From: Lysinibacillus sp. OF-1
Lineage (GTDB): Bacteria; Bacillota; Bacilli; Bacillales_A; Planococcaceae
Direction of reading: 5' to 3'
Length of the DNA: 64,000 nucleotides
NCBI RefSeq assembly: GCF_028356935.1
Contig: NZ_CP102798.1
Location: 1,054,001-1,118,000 of the forward strand
In this document: positions 53,578 through 62,725 of the stretch, piece after piece
Numbering within the stretch: the first letter of the stretch is position 1
Layout: every line of letters begins with the position of its first letter
Translations under genes and position numbers: made by a program
Notes under the pieces: generated by a model
Database searches by the model: none
Seen by the model: only the letters and a program-made list of their open reading frames with translations
What the model was told of the DNA's origin: nothing

Positions 53578-53940
53578 ATGTCTAAAAGAATTTTAATTGT
53601 AGACGACGCTGCATTTATGCGCATGATGATCAAGGATATTTTATCAAAAAATGGATTTGAAGTTGTTGGAGAGGCAGCAGATGGCTTACAGGCTGTTGAA
53701 AAGTACAATGAATTAAAACCCGATTTAGTAACAATGGATATCACAATGCCTGAGATGGACGGTATTGCGGCTCTTAAAGCGATTAAGGGAACAGATCCAA
53801 GTGCAACTGTAATTATGTGTTCAGCCATGGGACAACAAGCAATGGTAATCGATGCAATTCAAGCTGGCGCGAAAGACTTTATCGTGAAGCCTTTCCAAGC
53901 AGATCGTGTAATTGAAGCGATTCAAAAAGCACTGGGATGA
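53578..53940 (+). CDS. cheY: Chemotaxis response regulator CheY
   Basis: CheY is a one-domain receiver phosphorylated by CheA that binds FliM. The 120 residues have the acidic pocket VDDAAFMR, the phospho-Asp in LVTMDITMPEMDG near 54, the Ser/Ala of IMCSAMG and the Lys of FIVKPF near 104. ATG 53578 has TTGGAGGAG upstream; 53563 is an in-frame GTG-like alternative inside that site. It overlaps nothing but ends five bases before fliZ. Confidence 0.96.
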   Translation: MSKRILIVDDAAFMRMMIKDILSKNGFEVVGEAADGLQAVEKYNELKPDLVTMDITMPEMDGIAALKAIKGTDPSATVIMCSAMGQQAMVIDAIQAGAKDFIVKPFQADRVIEAIQKALG

Positions 53941-53944
53941 TTGT

Positions 53945-54625
53945 ATGAGAATGTTAAAATCATTTCGTTTCACGATGATTTTCGCATTTCTTGTATCCTT
54001 CCTGTTTTTGTACCCGACACCAACTTCTGTTTATGCGGATGCTGATACGAATAGTGTCACTGATTGCATTGAAAACCCAGAAGCTTGTAATGGAGATACT
54101 ACCGATCCAGCTGCTAAACAAGAAATAAATGTATCAGCAGCTGGAGATATATCTGCATGGGAATACATAAAAATGGTTTTGGCGCTTATTTTTGTTGTAG
54201 CTTTATTTTATGGATTGATGAAGTTTTTAAATAAACGAAATTTAAACTTCCAACGTAATCAAATGGTACAAAATTTAGGCGGTTTATCGTTAGGTGCTCA
54301 AAAGTCAGTTCAGCTTTTACAAGTAGGTAAATCATTGTATTTAGTAGGGGTTGGAGAAGATGTGCAACTGTTACGTGAAATTACTGATCCTGAAGAAGTT
54401 GAAGCATTGCTAGCACTCTATAACGAAAGGCAAGAACTTGCAACAACATCACCGTATATTGCAGAAGTACTTTCTAAGTTTAAGAAAAAAGAGCAAGTGA
54501 GTATGCACAATGAACAAAAGCAAGATTCATTTGGCAAACTATTTGAAAAAAAGATATCTGAAATAAAACAGGAGCGTAGTGATGAGATAGAGAGATGGAA
54601 GCAAAAGGAGAAGGATGATAAATGA
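53945..54625 (+). CDS. fliZ: Flagellar biosynthesis protein FliZ/FliO
   Basis: This is the FliO-type accessory protein of the export gate. The 226 residues have a signal-peptide-like start (hydrophobic about 7-28, then VYADADT), a short outer segment with a Cys pair (DCIENPEACNGD), a transmembrane helix near 75-95 (MVLALIFVVALFYGLMKFLN) and a cytoplasmic FliO domain with LGAQKSVQLLQVGKSLYLVGVGED. The charged C-terminal tail runs into fliP by the ATGA overlap. ATG 53951 is a possible later start; neither has a strong Shine-Dalgarno. Confidence 0.9.
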   Translation: MRMLKSFRFTMIFAFLVSFLFLYPTPTSVYADADTNSVTDCIENPEACNGDTTDPAAKQEINVSAAGDISAWEYIKMVLALIFVVALFYGLMKFLNKRNLNFQRNQMVQNLGGLSLGAQKSVQLLQVGKSLYLVGVGEDVQLLREITDPEEVEALLALYNERQELATTSPYIAEVLSKFKKKEQVSMHNEQKQDSFGKLFEKKISEIKQERSDEIERWKQKEKDDK

Positions 54626-55287
54626 ATGATTTAATCAATGTTTTTTCCAATAGCGATCCAACCAACGTCTCTACGTCTGTTAAGCTCCTACTGTTACTAA
54701 CGGTTTTATCTCTTGCACCGAGTATCTTAATATTAATGACATCTTTCGCTAGAATTGTCATTGTCTTATCCTTTGTGCGGACGGCATTAGCGACACAGCA
54801 AATGCCACCAAATCAAGTGATTGTTGGTCTAGCACTATTTTTAACGTTCTTTATTATGGCACCAACTTTTCAAGAGGTGAATAAAGAGGCGTTACAGCCG
54901 TTATTTGCTGAGGAGATTGGTTTAGAAGAAGCATATGATCGTGCTAGTGCACCATTTAAAGAGTTTATGAGTAAACATACAAGGCAAAAAGACCTTGAAT
55001 TATTTTTATCTTATAATCAAGCAGAAAAACCAGCATCAGTGGAGGAAATCCCACTAACAATGCTCGTCCCAGCATTTGCTTTAAGTGAAATAAAAACAGC
55101 ATTTCAAATTGGTTTTATGATTTTTATACCATTCCTTGTCATCGATATGATTGTTGCGAGTACTTTAATGTCGATGGGGATGATGATGTTACCACCAGTA
55201 ATGATTTCCTTGCCATTTAAAATCTTATTATTTGTTCTGGTCGATGGCTGGTATCTAGTCATGAAATCGTTACTACAAAGTTTTTAG
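54622..55287 (+). CDS. fliP: Flagellar export gate protein FliP
   Basis: FliP forms the core of the export gate with FliQ and FliR. The 221 residues show four main hydrophobic segments and the signatures MTSFARIVIVLSFVRTAL, QMPPNQVIVGLALFLTFF and MGMMMLPPVMISLPFKILLF. Unlike proteobacterial FliP it has no obvious cleaved signal peptide. It overlaps fliZ by 4 bases. Confidence 0.96.
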   Translation: MNDLINVFSNSDPTNVSTSVKLLLLLTVLSLAPSILILMTSFARIVIVLSFVRTALATQQMPPNQVIVGLALFLTFFIMAPTFQEVNKEALQPLFAEEIGLEEAYDRASAPFKEFMSKHTRQKDLELFLSYNQAEKPASVEEIPLTMLVPAFALSEIKTAFQIGFMIFIPFLVIDMIVASTLMSMGMMMLPPVMISLPFKILLFVLVDGWYLVMKSLLQSF

Positions 55288-55300
55288 GGGATGATACAGT

Positions 55301-55570
55301 ATGACAGGTGAATTGGTTATTTCCATAGCAGAACGTGCCATTATGATTATCCTTCTAACAAGCGGTCCGCTATTATTAGTTGCTTTAATCACTGGTTTAG
55401 CGGTAAGTATCTTTCAAGCAACAACTTCGATACAAGAGCAAACATTAGCATTTGTACCCAAAATTGTCGCTGTCCTAGTGGCCATCGTATTCTTTGGCCC
55501 ATGGATGTTATCTCAAGTTACTAGCTATGCGAGAGACATATTCGAGAATTTAACACGTTATATAGGGTGA
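55301..55570 (+). CDS. fliQ: Flagellar export gate protein FliQ
   Basis: This is an 89-residue two-helix membrane protein with the family pattern SGPLLLVALITGLAVSIFQ, TSIQEQTLAFVPKI and a second helix ending in FFGPWML. It lies between fliP and fliR with an AGGGGATG ribosome site. Confidence 0.96.
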   Translation: MTGELVISIAERAIMIILLTSGPLLLVALITGLAVSIFQATTSIQEQTLAFVPKIVAVLVAIVFFGPWMLSQVTSYARDIFENLTRYIG

Positions 55571-55574
55571 GTCC

Positions 55575-56348
55575 ATGAATGAATTAATTCCACATTTAAC
55601 GGTTTTCTTATTAGTACTTGTGCGTGTTTCAGCATTTTTTGTTACGGTCCCTTTTTTTTCATATAGGACCATTCCGCCACAAGTCAAAATTACTCTCGCA
55701 CTGGTATTAGCTTGGATGATGTACTATACAATTGATGTTGAGCCATTGGTCTTCAATGATGAATACATATTATTAGTGATGAAAGAAGCACTTGTTGGAC
55801 TATTGCTTGGTCTTATGGGCTACATCATCATGTCTGCAATACAAATTGCAGGAAGCTTTATTGATTTTCAAATGGGATTTGCCATTGCCAATATTATTGA
55901 TCCACAAACAGGTGCGCAAAGCCCATTAATTGGTCAGTTCTTTAATATGCTAGCACTTCTTTTTTTATTAGCGATTGATGGCCATCATATGATTCTGAAT
56001 GGAATTTACTATAGCTATCAATTTTTACCGATGGATCAATTTCCTAGTTTTGCTAGTGAAAGCTTACCTAAATTTATTATGACGACTTTCACAGCCGTTT
56101 TCGCGATAGCATTTCAGATGGCTGCTCCTGTTGTGGCGACCTTATTTTTAGTCGATTTAGCTTTAGGAATAACAGCAAAAACAGTACCGCAATTAAATAT
56201 TTTTGTGGTCGGTTTTCCGATTAAAATCGGAGTTAGTTTTTTAGTAATGTTTACAATGATGGCTGTGATGATTCAAGTTATTCAAAAGCTCATTACGATT
56301 ATGATCTACGGTATACGGGATTTAATGGCCATTTTAGGTGGTGGATGA
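55575..56348 (+). CDS. fliR: Flagellar export gate protein FliR
   Basis: This 257-residue multi-pass membrane protein has the signature QIAGSFIDFQMGFAIANIIDP near 90-112 and conserved ALGITAKTVPQLNIFVVGFP. It completes the gate core with FliP and FliQ. It starts five bases after fliQ and ends just before flhB. Confidence 0.96.
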   Translation: MNELIPHLTVFLLVLVRVSAFFVTVPFFSYRTIPPQVKITLALVLAWMMYYTIDVEPLVFNDEYILLVMKEALVGLLLGLMGYIIMSAIQIAGSFIDFQMGFAIANIIDPQTGAQSPLIGQFFNMLALLFLLAIDGHHMILNGIYYSYQFLPMDQFPSFASESLPKFIMTTFTAVFAIAFQMAAPVVATLFLVDLALGITAKTVPQLNIFVVGFPIKIGVSFLVMFTMMAVMIQVIQKLITIMIYGIRDLMAILGGG

Positions 56349-56349
56349 T

Positions 56350-57438
56350 ATGAAGCTACTACTAAGTTTAGATATCCAGTTTTTTGCAGGTGAAAAAACA
56401 GAAAAGGCAACCCCTAAAAAACGTCAGGATGCTCGAAAAAAAGGGCAAGTTGTAAAGAGTCAAGATATTTCTAGTGCCATTGTCATGCTTATGGTATTTA
56501 TCTTTTTATTTTTCTTTGCTGGCTCCTTGCGTGATGAATTATTAGCTTTTTTTAGACAAACATTTATTCATAACATACGCATCGAAAAATTAACGATTGA
56601 TAGTGTGATGCGTTTATTTACAGAAACATTGATACAGATGGCTTTTATTATTGTGCCCATCATGGCGATTGCTTTTGTTGGAGCTCTTGCGGGTAATTTC
56701 CTGCAGTTTGGCTTTTTATTTACATTAGAACCAATGAAATTTGATTTAAAAAAGATGGATCCTATTAAAGGGTTAAAAAAAATATTTTCTGTTAAGGCCA
56801 TTGTTGAACTGCTGAAGTCGGTCTTAAAGATTGGCTTTATAGGAAGTGTCACAACAATTATTATTTGGACAAACCTACCAGAAGTTTTGGCTTTATCTTT
56901 TAAAAGTCCATGGATGACGCTCATTACAGTAGGGAAGCTTGTCGGCATAATGGGTATAGCCGCATCTTTAGTTTTACTTTGTGTATCCGTTCTGGACTGG
57001 ATGTATCAAAAACATGAGTATGAAAAAAATCTTAAAATGTCTAAGCAAGATATTAAAGATGAATATAAAAATAGTGAGGGTGACCCGCTGATTAAATCCA
57101 AAATCAAACAACGTCAACGCGAAATGGCGATGCGTCGTATGATGTCAGAGGTGCCGAATGCAGATGTTGTTATCACCAACCCTACTCACTATGCGATTGC
57201 CCTCAAATACGATGAGGACAATATGGATGCCCCACGTATCGTTGCGAAGGGGACAGACTTTGTCGCCCAAAAAATTAAGCTGATCGCCAAAGAGCATGAT
57301 GTCATAATGGTTGAAAATAGACCTTTAGCACGTGCGATGTATGATCAGGTAGAAATTGGTGATCAAGTACCAGAGGAATTTTTTAAGGCAGTAGCAGAAA
57401 TACTCGCTTATGTTTACCGTATTAAGCGAAAAATTTAA
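56350..57438 (+). CDS. flhB: Flagellar export switch protein FlhB
   Basis: FlhB changes export specificity from rod/hook to filament after self-cleavage. The 362 residues have an N-terminal LDIQFFAGEKTEKATPKKRQ, four transmembrane segments (about 30-205) and a cytoplasmic domain with the intact NPTH site in VVITNPTHYAIAL near 275. ATG 56350 follows GGTGG; the 56338 start overlaps fliR without good spacing. A small FlhB-C-like protein at 28293-28595 is its partial paralogue. Confidence 0.96.
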   Translation: MKLLLSLDIQFFAGEKTEKATPKKRQDARKKGQVVKSQDISSAIVMLMVFIFLFFFAGSLRDELLAFFRQTFIHNIRIEKLTIDSVMRLFTETLIQMAFIIVPIMAIAFVGALAGNFLQFGFLFTLEPMKFDLKKMDPIKGLKKIFSVKAIVELLKSVLKIGFIGSVTTIIIWTNLPEVLALSFKSPWMTLITVGKLVGIMGIAASLVLLCVSVLDWMYQKHEYEKNLKMSKQDIKDEYKNSEGDPLIKSKIKQRQREMAMRRMMSEVPNADVVITNPTHYAIALKYDEDNMDAPRIVAKGTDFVAQKIKLIAKEHDVIMVENRPLARAMYDQVEIGDQVPEEFFKAVAEILAYVYRIKRKI

Positions 57439-57462
57439 AGCTTTTAAGTAGGAGGGACACAA

Positions 57463-59496
57463 ATGAAAGTTCGCGATATTGGGGTTTTAGGTGCGGTTAT
57501 TTTAATCGTTGCGATGCTCATCATCCCTCTTCCTCCGTGGATGTTAAGTTTCTTAATTGTCATTAATATTACATTAGGATTAATTGTACTGCTAACAGCA
57601 ATGAGTATGAAGGAAGCATTGGACTTTTCTATCTTCCCATCGGTCATTTTACTGTTAACCTTGTTCCGATTAGGACTAAGTGTTTCCACAACCCGTGCTA
57701 TTTTAGCAAATGGTGATGCAGGGTCAGTCGTTGAAACCTTTGGTGATTTCGTAGTTGGCGGGAATGTTCTTGTTGGTTTAGTTGTCTTCTTAATTCTAGT
57801 GTTAATTCAGTTTATTGTAATTACAAAGGGCGCGGAGCGTGTAGCTGAAGTAGCAGCACGTTTCACACTCGATGCAATGCCTGGTAAACAAATGAGTATT
57901 GATGCTGACTTAAATGCAGGGGTCATTTCCGAAAAAGAAGCACGTGAACGACGTGAAAAGGTATCGGGAGAAGCAGACTTCTATGGAGCGATGGATGGTG
58001 CCACAAAATTCGTAAAAGGGGATGCCATTGCCTCAATGGTAATGGTTATTATCAACCTATTATTTGGGATCATTATCGGGGTAGTGCAAATGGGTCTTCC
58101 ATTTGCAGAAGCAGCAACTCATTTTTCTAAACTAACAGTTGGAGATGGTATTGTATCCCAAATCCCGGCTTTACTTATTTCAACAGCTACAGGGATTGTT
58201 GTAACCCGTGCCTCTTCAAAAGGAAGTCTTGGCCAGGATATAACAGGACAATTATTTGCTCAGGCAAAGCTTCTTTATGTAGCTGGTGGAACGATTATCT
58301 TACTTGGATTATTTACACCAATTCCAGATTGGATAACGATTCCAATTGGTGCGTCACTCATTACAGGAGCATATATGATGGGGCGTAAGAAGCCAGAGGA
58401 TGAAGAGGAATTACTTGAAATTGAGGAAGAAGTGGCAACAGATGGCATGAAGAGCCCTGAAAATGTTGTGAATTTATTAAATGTGGACCCGATCGAATTT
58501 GAATTTGGTTATGGATTAATACCTTTAGTAGATGCTACACAAGGTGGGGATTTATTAGATCGTGTTATTATGATTCGACGACAGCTAGCATTAGAATTAG
58601 GTATCGTCATCCCAGTTGTTCGTATTCGAGATAATATTCAGCTGCAACCAAATGAATATCGTATTAAAATAAAAGGGAATGAAATGGCACGAGGCGAGCT
58701 CTTATTAGATCATTATTTAGCGATGAGCCCTGGTGATGATGACTCTATTGAAGGAATTGATACTGTGGAGCCATCATTTGGACTACCAGCGAAATGGATT
58801 ACGGAGCAAGTGAAAGAAGATGCCGAAATGTATGGTTACACAGTTGTTGATCCACCAAGTGTGGTGTCAACACACTTAACAGAAATCATTCGAGCAAATG
58901 CACATGAGTTACTAGGACGCCAAGAGACGAAGCAGTTAATCGATCACTTACGCGAAACACATCCTATTTTAGTCGAAGAATTAACACCGACTCCTTTGTC
59001 TACTGGAGAAATCCAAAAGGTACTTGGCAAGCTTCTTCGAGAAAATGTGTCTGTACGTAACTTACCTATAATTTTTGAGACATTAGCAGACTATGCAAAA
59101 TTAACGAGTGATACAGATATTTTAACGGAGTATGTCCGTCAAGCATTAGCACGTCAAATTACTGCACAATATGTTGGAGATAGTTCAGCATTAAAGGTGA
59201 TTACGGTGTCAGGTAAAGTAGAAAAAATGATTGCTGATAGTATTCAACAAACGGATCACGGAAATTATTTAGCAATGGATCCTCAAGATTCTCAAACCGT
59301 TTTAGAGACTATTGCAGCAGAAGTAGAGCGTGTTTCCTTTATGGAGCAATCCGCTATCATTTTATGCTCTCCAGCAGTTCGTATGTATTTACGACAATTG
59401 ACGGAGCGTTATTTCCCTCAAATTCCAGTTCTCTCTTATAATGAGCTGGATGCTTCAGTTGAAATTCAAAGTGTTGGGGTGGTGAATGTTCAATGA
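57463..59496 (+). CDS. flhA: Flagellar export protein FlhA
   Basis: FlhA is the large nonameric export component that receives substrates. The 677 residues have about eight transmembrane helices in the first 310, including the FHIPEP-family signature near FDFSIFPSVILLLTLFRLGL-like text (positions 43-72), and a soluble C-terminal domain. GGAGGGAC precedes the ATG. It overlaps flhF by 4 bases. Confidence 0.96.
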   Translation: MKVRDIGVLGAVILIVAMLIIPLPPWMLSFLIVINITLGLIVLLTAMSMKEALDFSIFPSVILLLTLFRLGLSVSTTRAILANGDAGSVVETFGDFVVGGNVLVGLVVFLILVLIQFIVITKGAERVAEVAARFTLDAMPGKQMSIDADLNAGVISEKEARERREKVSGEADFYGAMDGATKFVKGDAIASMVMVIINLLFGIIIGVVQMGLPFAEAATHFSKLTVGDGIVSQIPALLISTATGIVVTRASSKGSLGQDITGQLFAQAKLLYVAGGTIILLGLFTPIPDWITIPIGASLITGAYMMGRKKPEDEEELLEIEEEVATDGMKSPENVVNLLNVDPIEFEFGYGLIPLVDATQGGDLLDRVIMIRRQLALELGIVIPVVRIRDNIQLQPNEYRIKIKGNEMARGELLLDHYLAMSPGDDDSIEGIDTVEPSFGLPAKWITEQVKEDAEMYGYTVVDPPSVVSTHLTEIIRANAHELLGRQETKQLIDHLRETHPILVEELTPTPLSTGEIQKVLGKLLRENVSVRNLPIIFETLADYAKLTSDTDILTEYVRQALARQITAQYVGDSSALKVITVSGKVEKMIADSIQQTDHGNYLAMDPQDSQTVLETIAAEVERVSFMEQSAIILCSPAVRMYLRQLTERYFPQIPVLSYNELDASVEIQSVGVVNVQ

Positions 59497-60683
59497 AAAT
59501 GAAAAAATATTATGCATCATCCATACCAGAGGCGATGAAGCAAGTGCGGGCAGAATTAGGTGAGGACGCAGTCATTTTAAATTCAAAAGTAGTCATCACA
59601 AAGAAATTTTTCGGTATGATTAAAAAGAAAAGTTTTGAAGTGGTCGCGGGAGTTGATGTTATGGAGCCAAGTTATGTGGCTCCAGCACCAGCTGTACTAC
59701 CTGTAGAAACAAAAGAAAATGCAAGGTTACAAGAGATTACAAATGCTATTCAAGCAAAAGTCCATCAAGAGCCAACACCACATGTTGCAGCAGTGCATGA
59801 GGATACTAGCATCTCTGAAGAATTGAGGAAGGAAATTGCAGATTTAAAATCTTTAATGCAATCGATGCATAAAAAGACCACCCAAGCTCAATATCCCGAT
59901 GAACTCTTCCCCTTCATTGAATACTTAAGACAGCAAGAGCTAAGTGAAGAGCTCATCACAACGATAGGTGATGAGCTTTTTATGCATTTCAAAGAAGCGT
60001 CAGAAATAAATTTTTCACAATGTAAATTAATAACGAAAAATTTACTACGTAAGCAGCTAGAGGCCCTTCCTGTCGGAGGATTGTCCTATGAAAGAAAGTA
60101 TATAAATGTTTTAGGCCCAACAGGAGTTGGAAAGACTACAACGATTGCTAAAATGGCAGCGCGAGCTGTGTTAGAAAAAAAGAAAAAAGTCGGCTTTATT
60201 ACGACCGATACGTATCGAATTGCTGCCATAGAACAGCTAAAAACATATGCAGGTCTTTTACAGGCTCCAGTTGAAATTGCTTATAATGCGACCGATTTCG
60301 AGCAAGCAATCCAAAGTTTATCCCATTTAGATTTGGTGTTTATTGATACAGCAGGTCGCAATTATAAAGAGGTCAAGTATGTGGATGATCTCCAACGTCT
60401 CATTAAGTTCGATGATCAAGCAGAGTCTTACTTAGTCCTTGCTATGACAACGAAAGAAAAGGATATGGAGAACATTGTAGACCAATTTAAGCAATTACCA
60501 ATTGAAAAATTCATTTTCACAAAAATTGATGAAACAAATTCTATTGGCACAATGATCAATTTAATGATTAAATATAATAAAGGACTTGCTTACTATACGA
60601 ATGGTCAAGAAGTACCAGAAGATATTGAGGAAGCTGATTTAGAAGCAGTACTTAATTTGTTTTTTCAAGGTGAAGAAAAATGA
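59493..60683 (+). CDS. flhF: Flagellar placement GTPase FlhF
   Basis: FlhF is the SRP-family GTPase that sets where flagella form. The 396 residues have an N-terminal basic B domain (MKMKKYYASSIPEAMKQVRAEL-like start), a Pro/Ala linker, and a G domain with [16 protein letters not shown] near 209, DTAGR near 288 and TKIDETNSIG near 346. It is coupled to flhG by ATGA. Confidence 0.95.
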   Translation: MKMKKYYASSIPEAMKQVRAELGEDAVILNSKVVITKKFFGMIKKKSFEVVAGVDVMEPSYVAPAPAVLPVETKENARLQEITNAIQAKVHQEPTPHVAAVHEDTSISEELRKEIADLKSLMQSMHKKTTQAQYPDELFPFIEYLRQQELSEELITTIGDELFMHFKEASEINFSQCKLITKNLLRKQLEALPVGGLSYERKYINVLGPTGVGKTTTIAKMAARAVLEKKKKVGFITTDTYRIAAIEQLKTYAGLLQAPVEIAYNATDFEQAIQSLSHLDLVFIDTAGRNYKEVKYVDDLQRLIKFDDQAESYLVLAMTTKEKDMENIVDQFKQLPIEKFIFTKIDETNSIGTMINLMIKYNKGLAYYTNGQEVPEDIEEADLEAVLNLFFQGEEK

Positions 60684-61555
60684 GAGACCAAGCTGAAACA
60701 TTACGCTTGAAAATGATGAGGCAGCAGGGCGAACTAGGTAGAGCCATCGCAGTTGTCAGTGGCAAAGGTGGAGTAGGTAAAAGTAACTTCACCATGAATT
60801 TTGCTATAACCTTGGCCCAAAAGGGAAAAAGAGTTGCCATTGTAGATATGGATATTGGGATGGGGAATATTCATATTTTAATTGGGAAAAATGCTTCTTA
60901 TAGTTTGAAAGACTATTTAGAAGGAAATAAATTACTAGATGAGGTAATATTTGAAGGACCTTATGATCTAAAGTATATTTCAGGTGGGTCTGGTATGACG
61001 AGCGTTCTAGATTGGTCACAAAGTATGTTTGAGCGATTGATTCATGCCTTTGAACAGCTTCAAAAAAACTATGATTATATTTTATTTGATATGGGGGCTG
61101 GTGCGACAAATTGGTCATTAGACTTACTGACATCCATTGATGAAATTATTGTCATTTCAACAGCGGAGCCTACTTCTATAACAGATGCGTACTCCATGAT
61201 GAAATATATTCATGTACGTGATCCAGAGAAGGAGTTTTACATTCTTTGTAACCGTGCTTTTAGCAAAGAAGAAGGAATTGAAACGAATGAACGTTTAAAA
61301 ATAACGATGAAACGTTTTTTAGACAAAGAAATAACCATTCTAGGTTCATTACCTGAAGATCCAGTTGTGCGTAAGGCTGTGCGTGAGCAAGTACCATTCT
61401 CGCTTGCTTATCCAGACGCACTAATATCAAAGACATTACAACTTATAGTCGTTCGTTTTATGGAACATCGTGCAGAGGAAATACACGCACATGAACAAAC
61501 AGCTAAAAAATTTTTATCGAAACTCAGAAGTATTTTCTCGAAAGGGCGTGATTAA
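60680..61555 (+). CDS. flhG: Flagellar number ATPase FlhG (YlxH)
   Basis: FlhG is a MinD-type ATPase that limits flagellar number and helps C-ring assembly with FlhF and FliY. The 291 residues have an N-terminal DQAETLRLK FlhF-activating helix, the deviant Walker A GKGGVGKSN near 29, IVDMDIGMGN and FDMGAGA. A C-terminal amphipathic stretch (KKFLSKLRSIF) is consistent with membrane binding. Confidence 0.95.
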   Translation: MRDQAETLRLKMMRQQGELGRAIAVVSGKGGVGKSNFTMNFAITLAQKGKRVAIVDMDIGMGNIHILIGKNASYSLKDYLEGNKLLDEVIFEGPYDLKYISGGSGMTSVLDWSQSMFERLIHAFEQLQKNYDYILFDMGAGATNWSLDLLTSIDEIIVISTAEPTSITDAYSMMKYIHVRDPEKEFYILCNRAFSKEEGIETNERLKITMKRFLDKEITILGSLPEDPVVRKAVREQVPFSLAYPDALISKTLQLIVVRFMEHRAEEIHAHEQTAKKFLSKLRSIFSKGRD

Positions 61556-62710
61556 TTGGACTTTTTACATAAAAGCAAGCTATTAGTTGTGGATGATTCT
61601 GCTTTTATGAGAAAGCTAATTAGTGACTTTTTTGTTGGCAACTCTAAGGTGGAAGTAGTTGGAACGGCACGAAATGGAAAAGATGCGATCAAAAAAATAC
61701 AGTCGTTGAAGCCAACAGTTGTGACAATGGATATTGAGATGCCTGAAATGAATGGGCTAGATGCTTTAAAAGAAATTATGATTCAATGTCCAGTTCCTGT
61801 AATAATGCTCTCGAGTACCACTCAACGTGGGACAGAAAATGCAATAGCAGCAATTGAGAGTGGTGCAGTAGATTTTGTCGCAAAGCCAAGCGGAACCATT
61901 TCTCTTGATTTACATAAAATCCAAAATGAGCTTGTTCACAAAGTAGAGCAGGCGGCAATGGTGCCGATTTCCAAACTGAAAAAACCTTCTGGTAGTAAAA
62001 AACAACAAGAACCAGTGACAAGAGCGAGTACCGTAGTAAAGGAGCCACAACAGCATGGACGAACACCAACTCTTATGAATGTTGCTGCTAGCAATGTAGC
62101 TACATCAAAGCCACTGGTAGAATGGAGTAAAGTTGGAAAGAAAATGGTGTTAATTGGTACATCAACCGGAGGACCTCGTGCACTTCAGGAGGTCATTACT
62201 AAAATTCCTAAGTCCATACAAGCACCTATATTAATTGTTCAGCATATGCCAGCTGGATTTACTAAATCACTTGCTACTCGTCTGGATCAGCTAAGTGAAA
62301 TTGCTGTAAAAGAAGCGGAACAGGGCGATATATTGCAAAATGGAGTAGCTTATATTGCACCGGGTGGTTATCATTTAAAGCTGAGAAAAGTAGGAACGAC
62401 TTTTGGCATTGTTCTTGATAATCAGGAAGCACCGAGATCAGGCCATCGCCCTTCTGTAGATGTAATGTTTGAAGATGTTAGTCAATATAAGGATTTTGAT
62501 AAAGTGGCAGTCATTATGACTGGTATGGGCCATGATGGTTCTAATGGACTGAAAGCATTGAAAAAAAGTGGTAATGTCATAGCTATTGCAGAATCAGCCG
62601 AAACTTGCATTGTATATGGTATGCCAAAAGCAGCAGTAGAAACGCAACTTGTTGATGAAGTTGCAGATGTAGATGATATTGCACAAACAATAATGAAATA
62701 TTTGCCTTAA
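61556..62710 (+). CDS. cheB: Chemotaxis methylesterase CheB (TTG start)
   Basis: CheB removes methyl groups from chemoreceptors after phosphorylation by CheA. The 384 residues have an N-terminal receiver domain (VDDSAFMR, phospho-Asp in VTMDIEMPEMNG near 61), a linker, and a C-terminal esterase domain with the Ser-His-Asp triad in GTSTGGPRAL, QHMPAGFT and GMGHDG. It starts at TTG with AAAGGGCG 7 bases upstream, directly after flhG. Confidence 0.95.
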   Translation: MDFLHKSKLLVVDDSAFMRKLISDFFVGNSKVEVVGTARNGKDAIKKIQSLKPTVVTMDIEMPEMNGLDALKEIMIQCPVPVIMLSSTTQRGTENAIAAIESGAVDFVAKPSGTISLDLHKIQNELVHKVEQAAMVPISKLKKPSGSKKQQEPVTRASTVVKEPQQHGRTPTLMNVAASNVATSKPLVEWSKVGKKMVLIGTSTGGPRALQEVITKIPKSIQAPILIVQHMPAGFTKSLATRLDQLSEIAVKEAEQGDILQNGVAYIAPGGYHLKLRKVGTTFGIVLDNQEAPRSGHRPSVDVMFEDVSQYKDFDKVAVIMTGMGHDGSNGLKALKKSGNVIAIAESAETCIVYGMPKAAVETQLVDEVADVDDIAQTIMKYLP

Positions 62711-62725
62711 AAGGGGTGTCCTCTT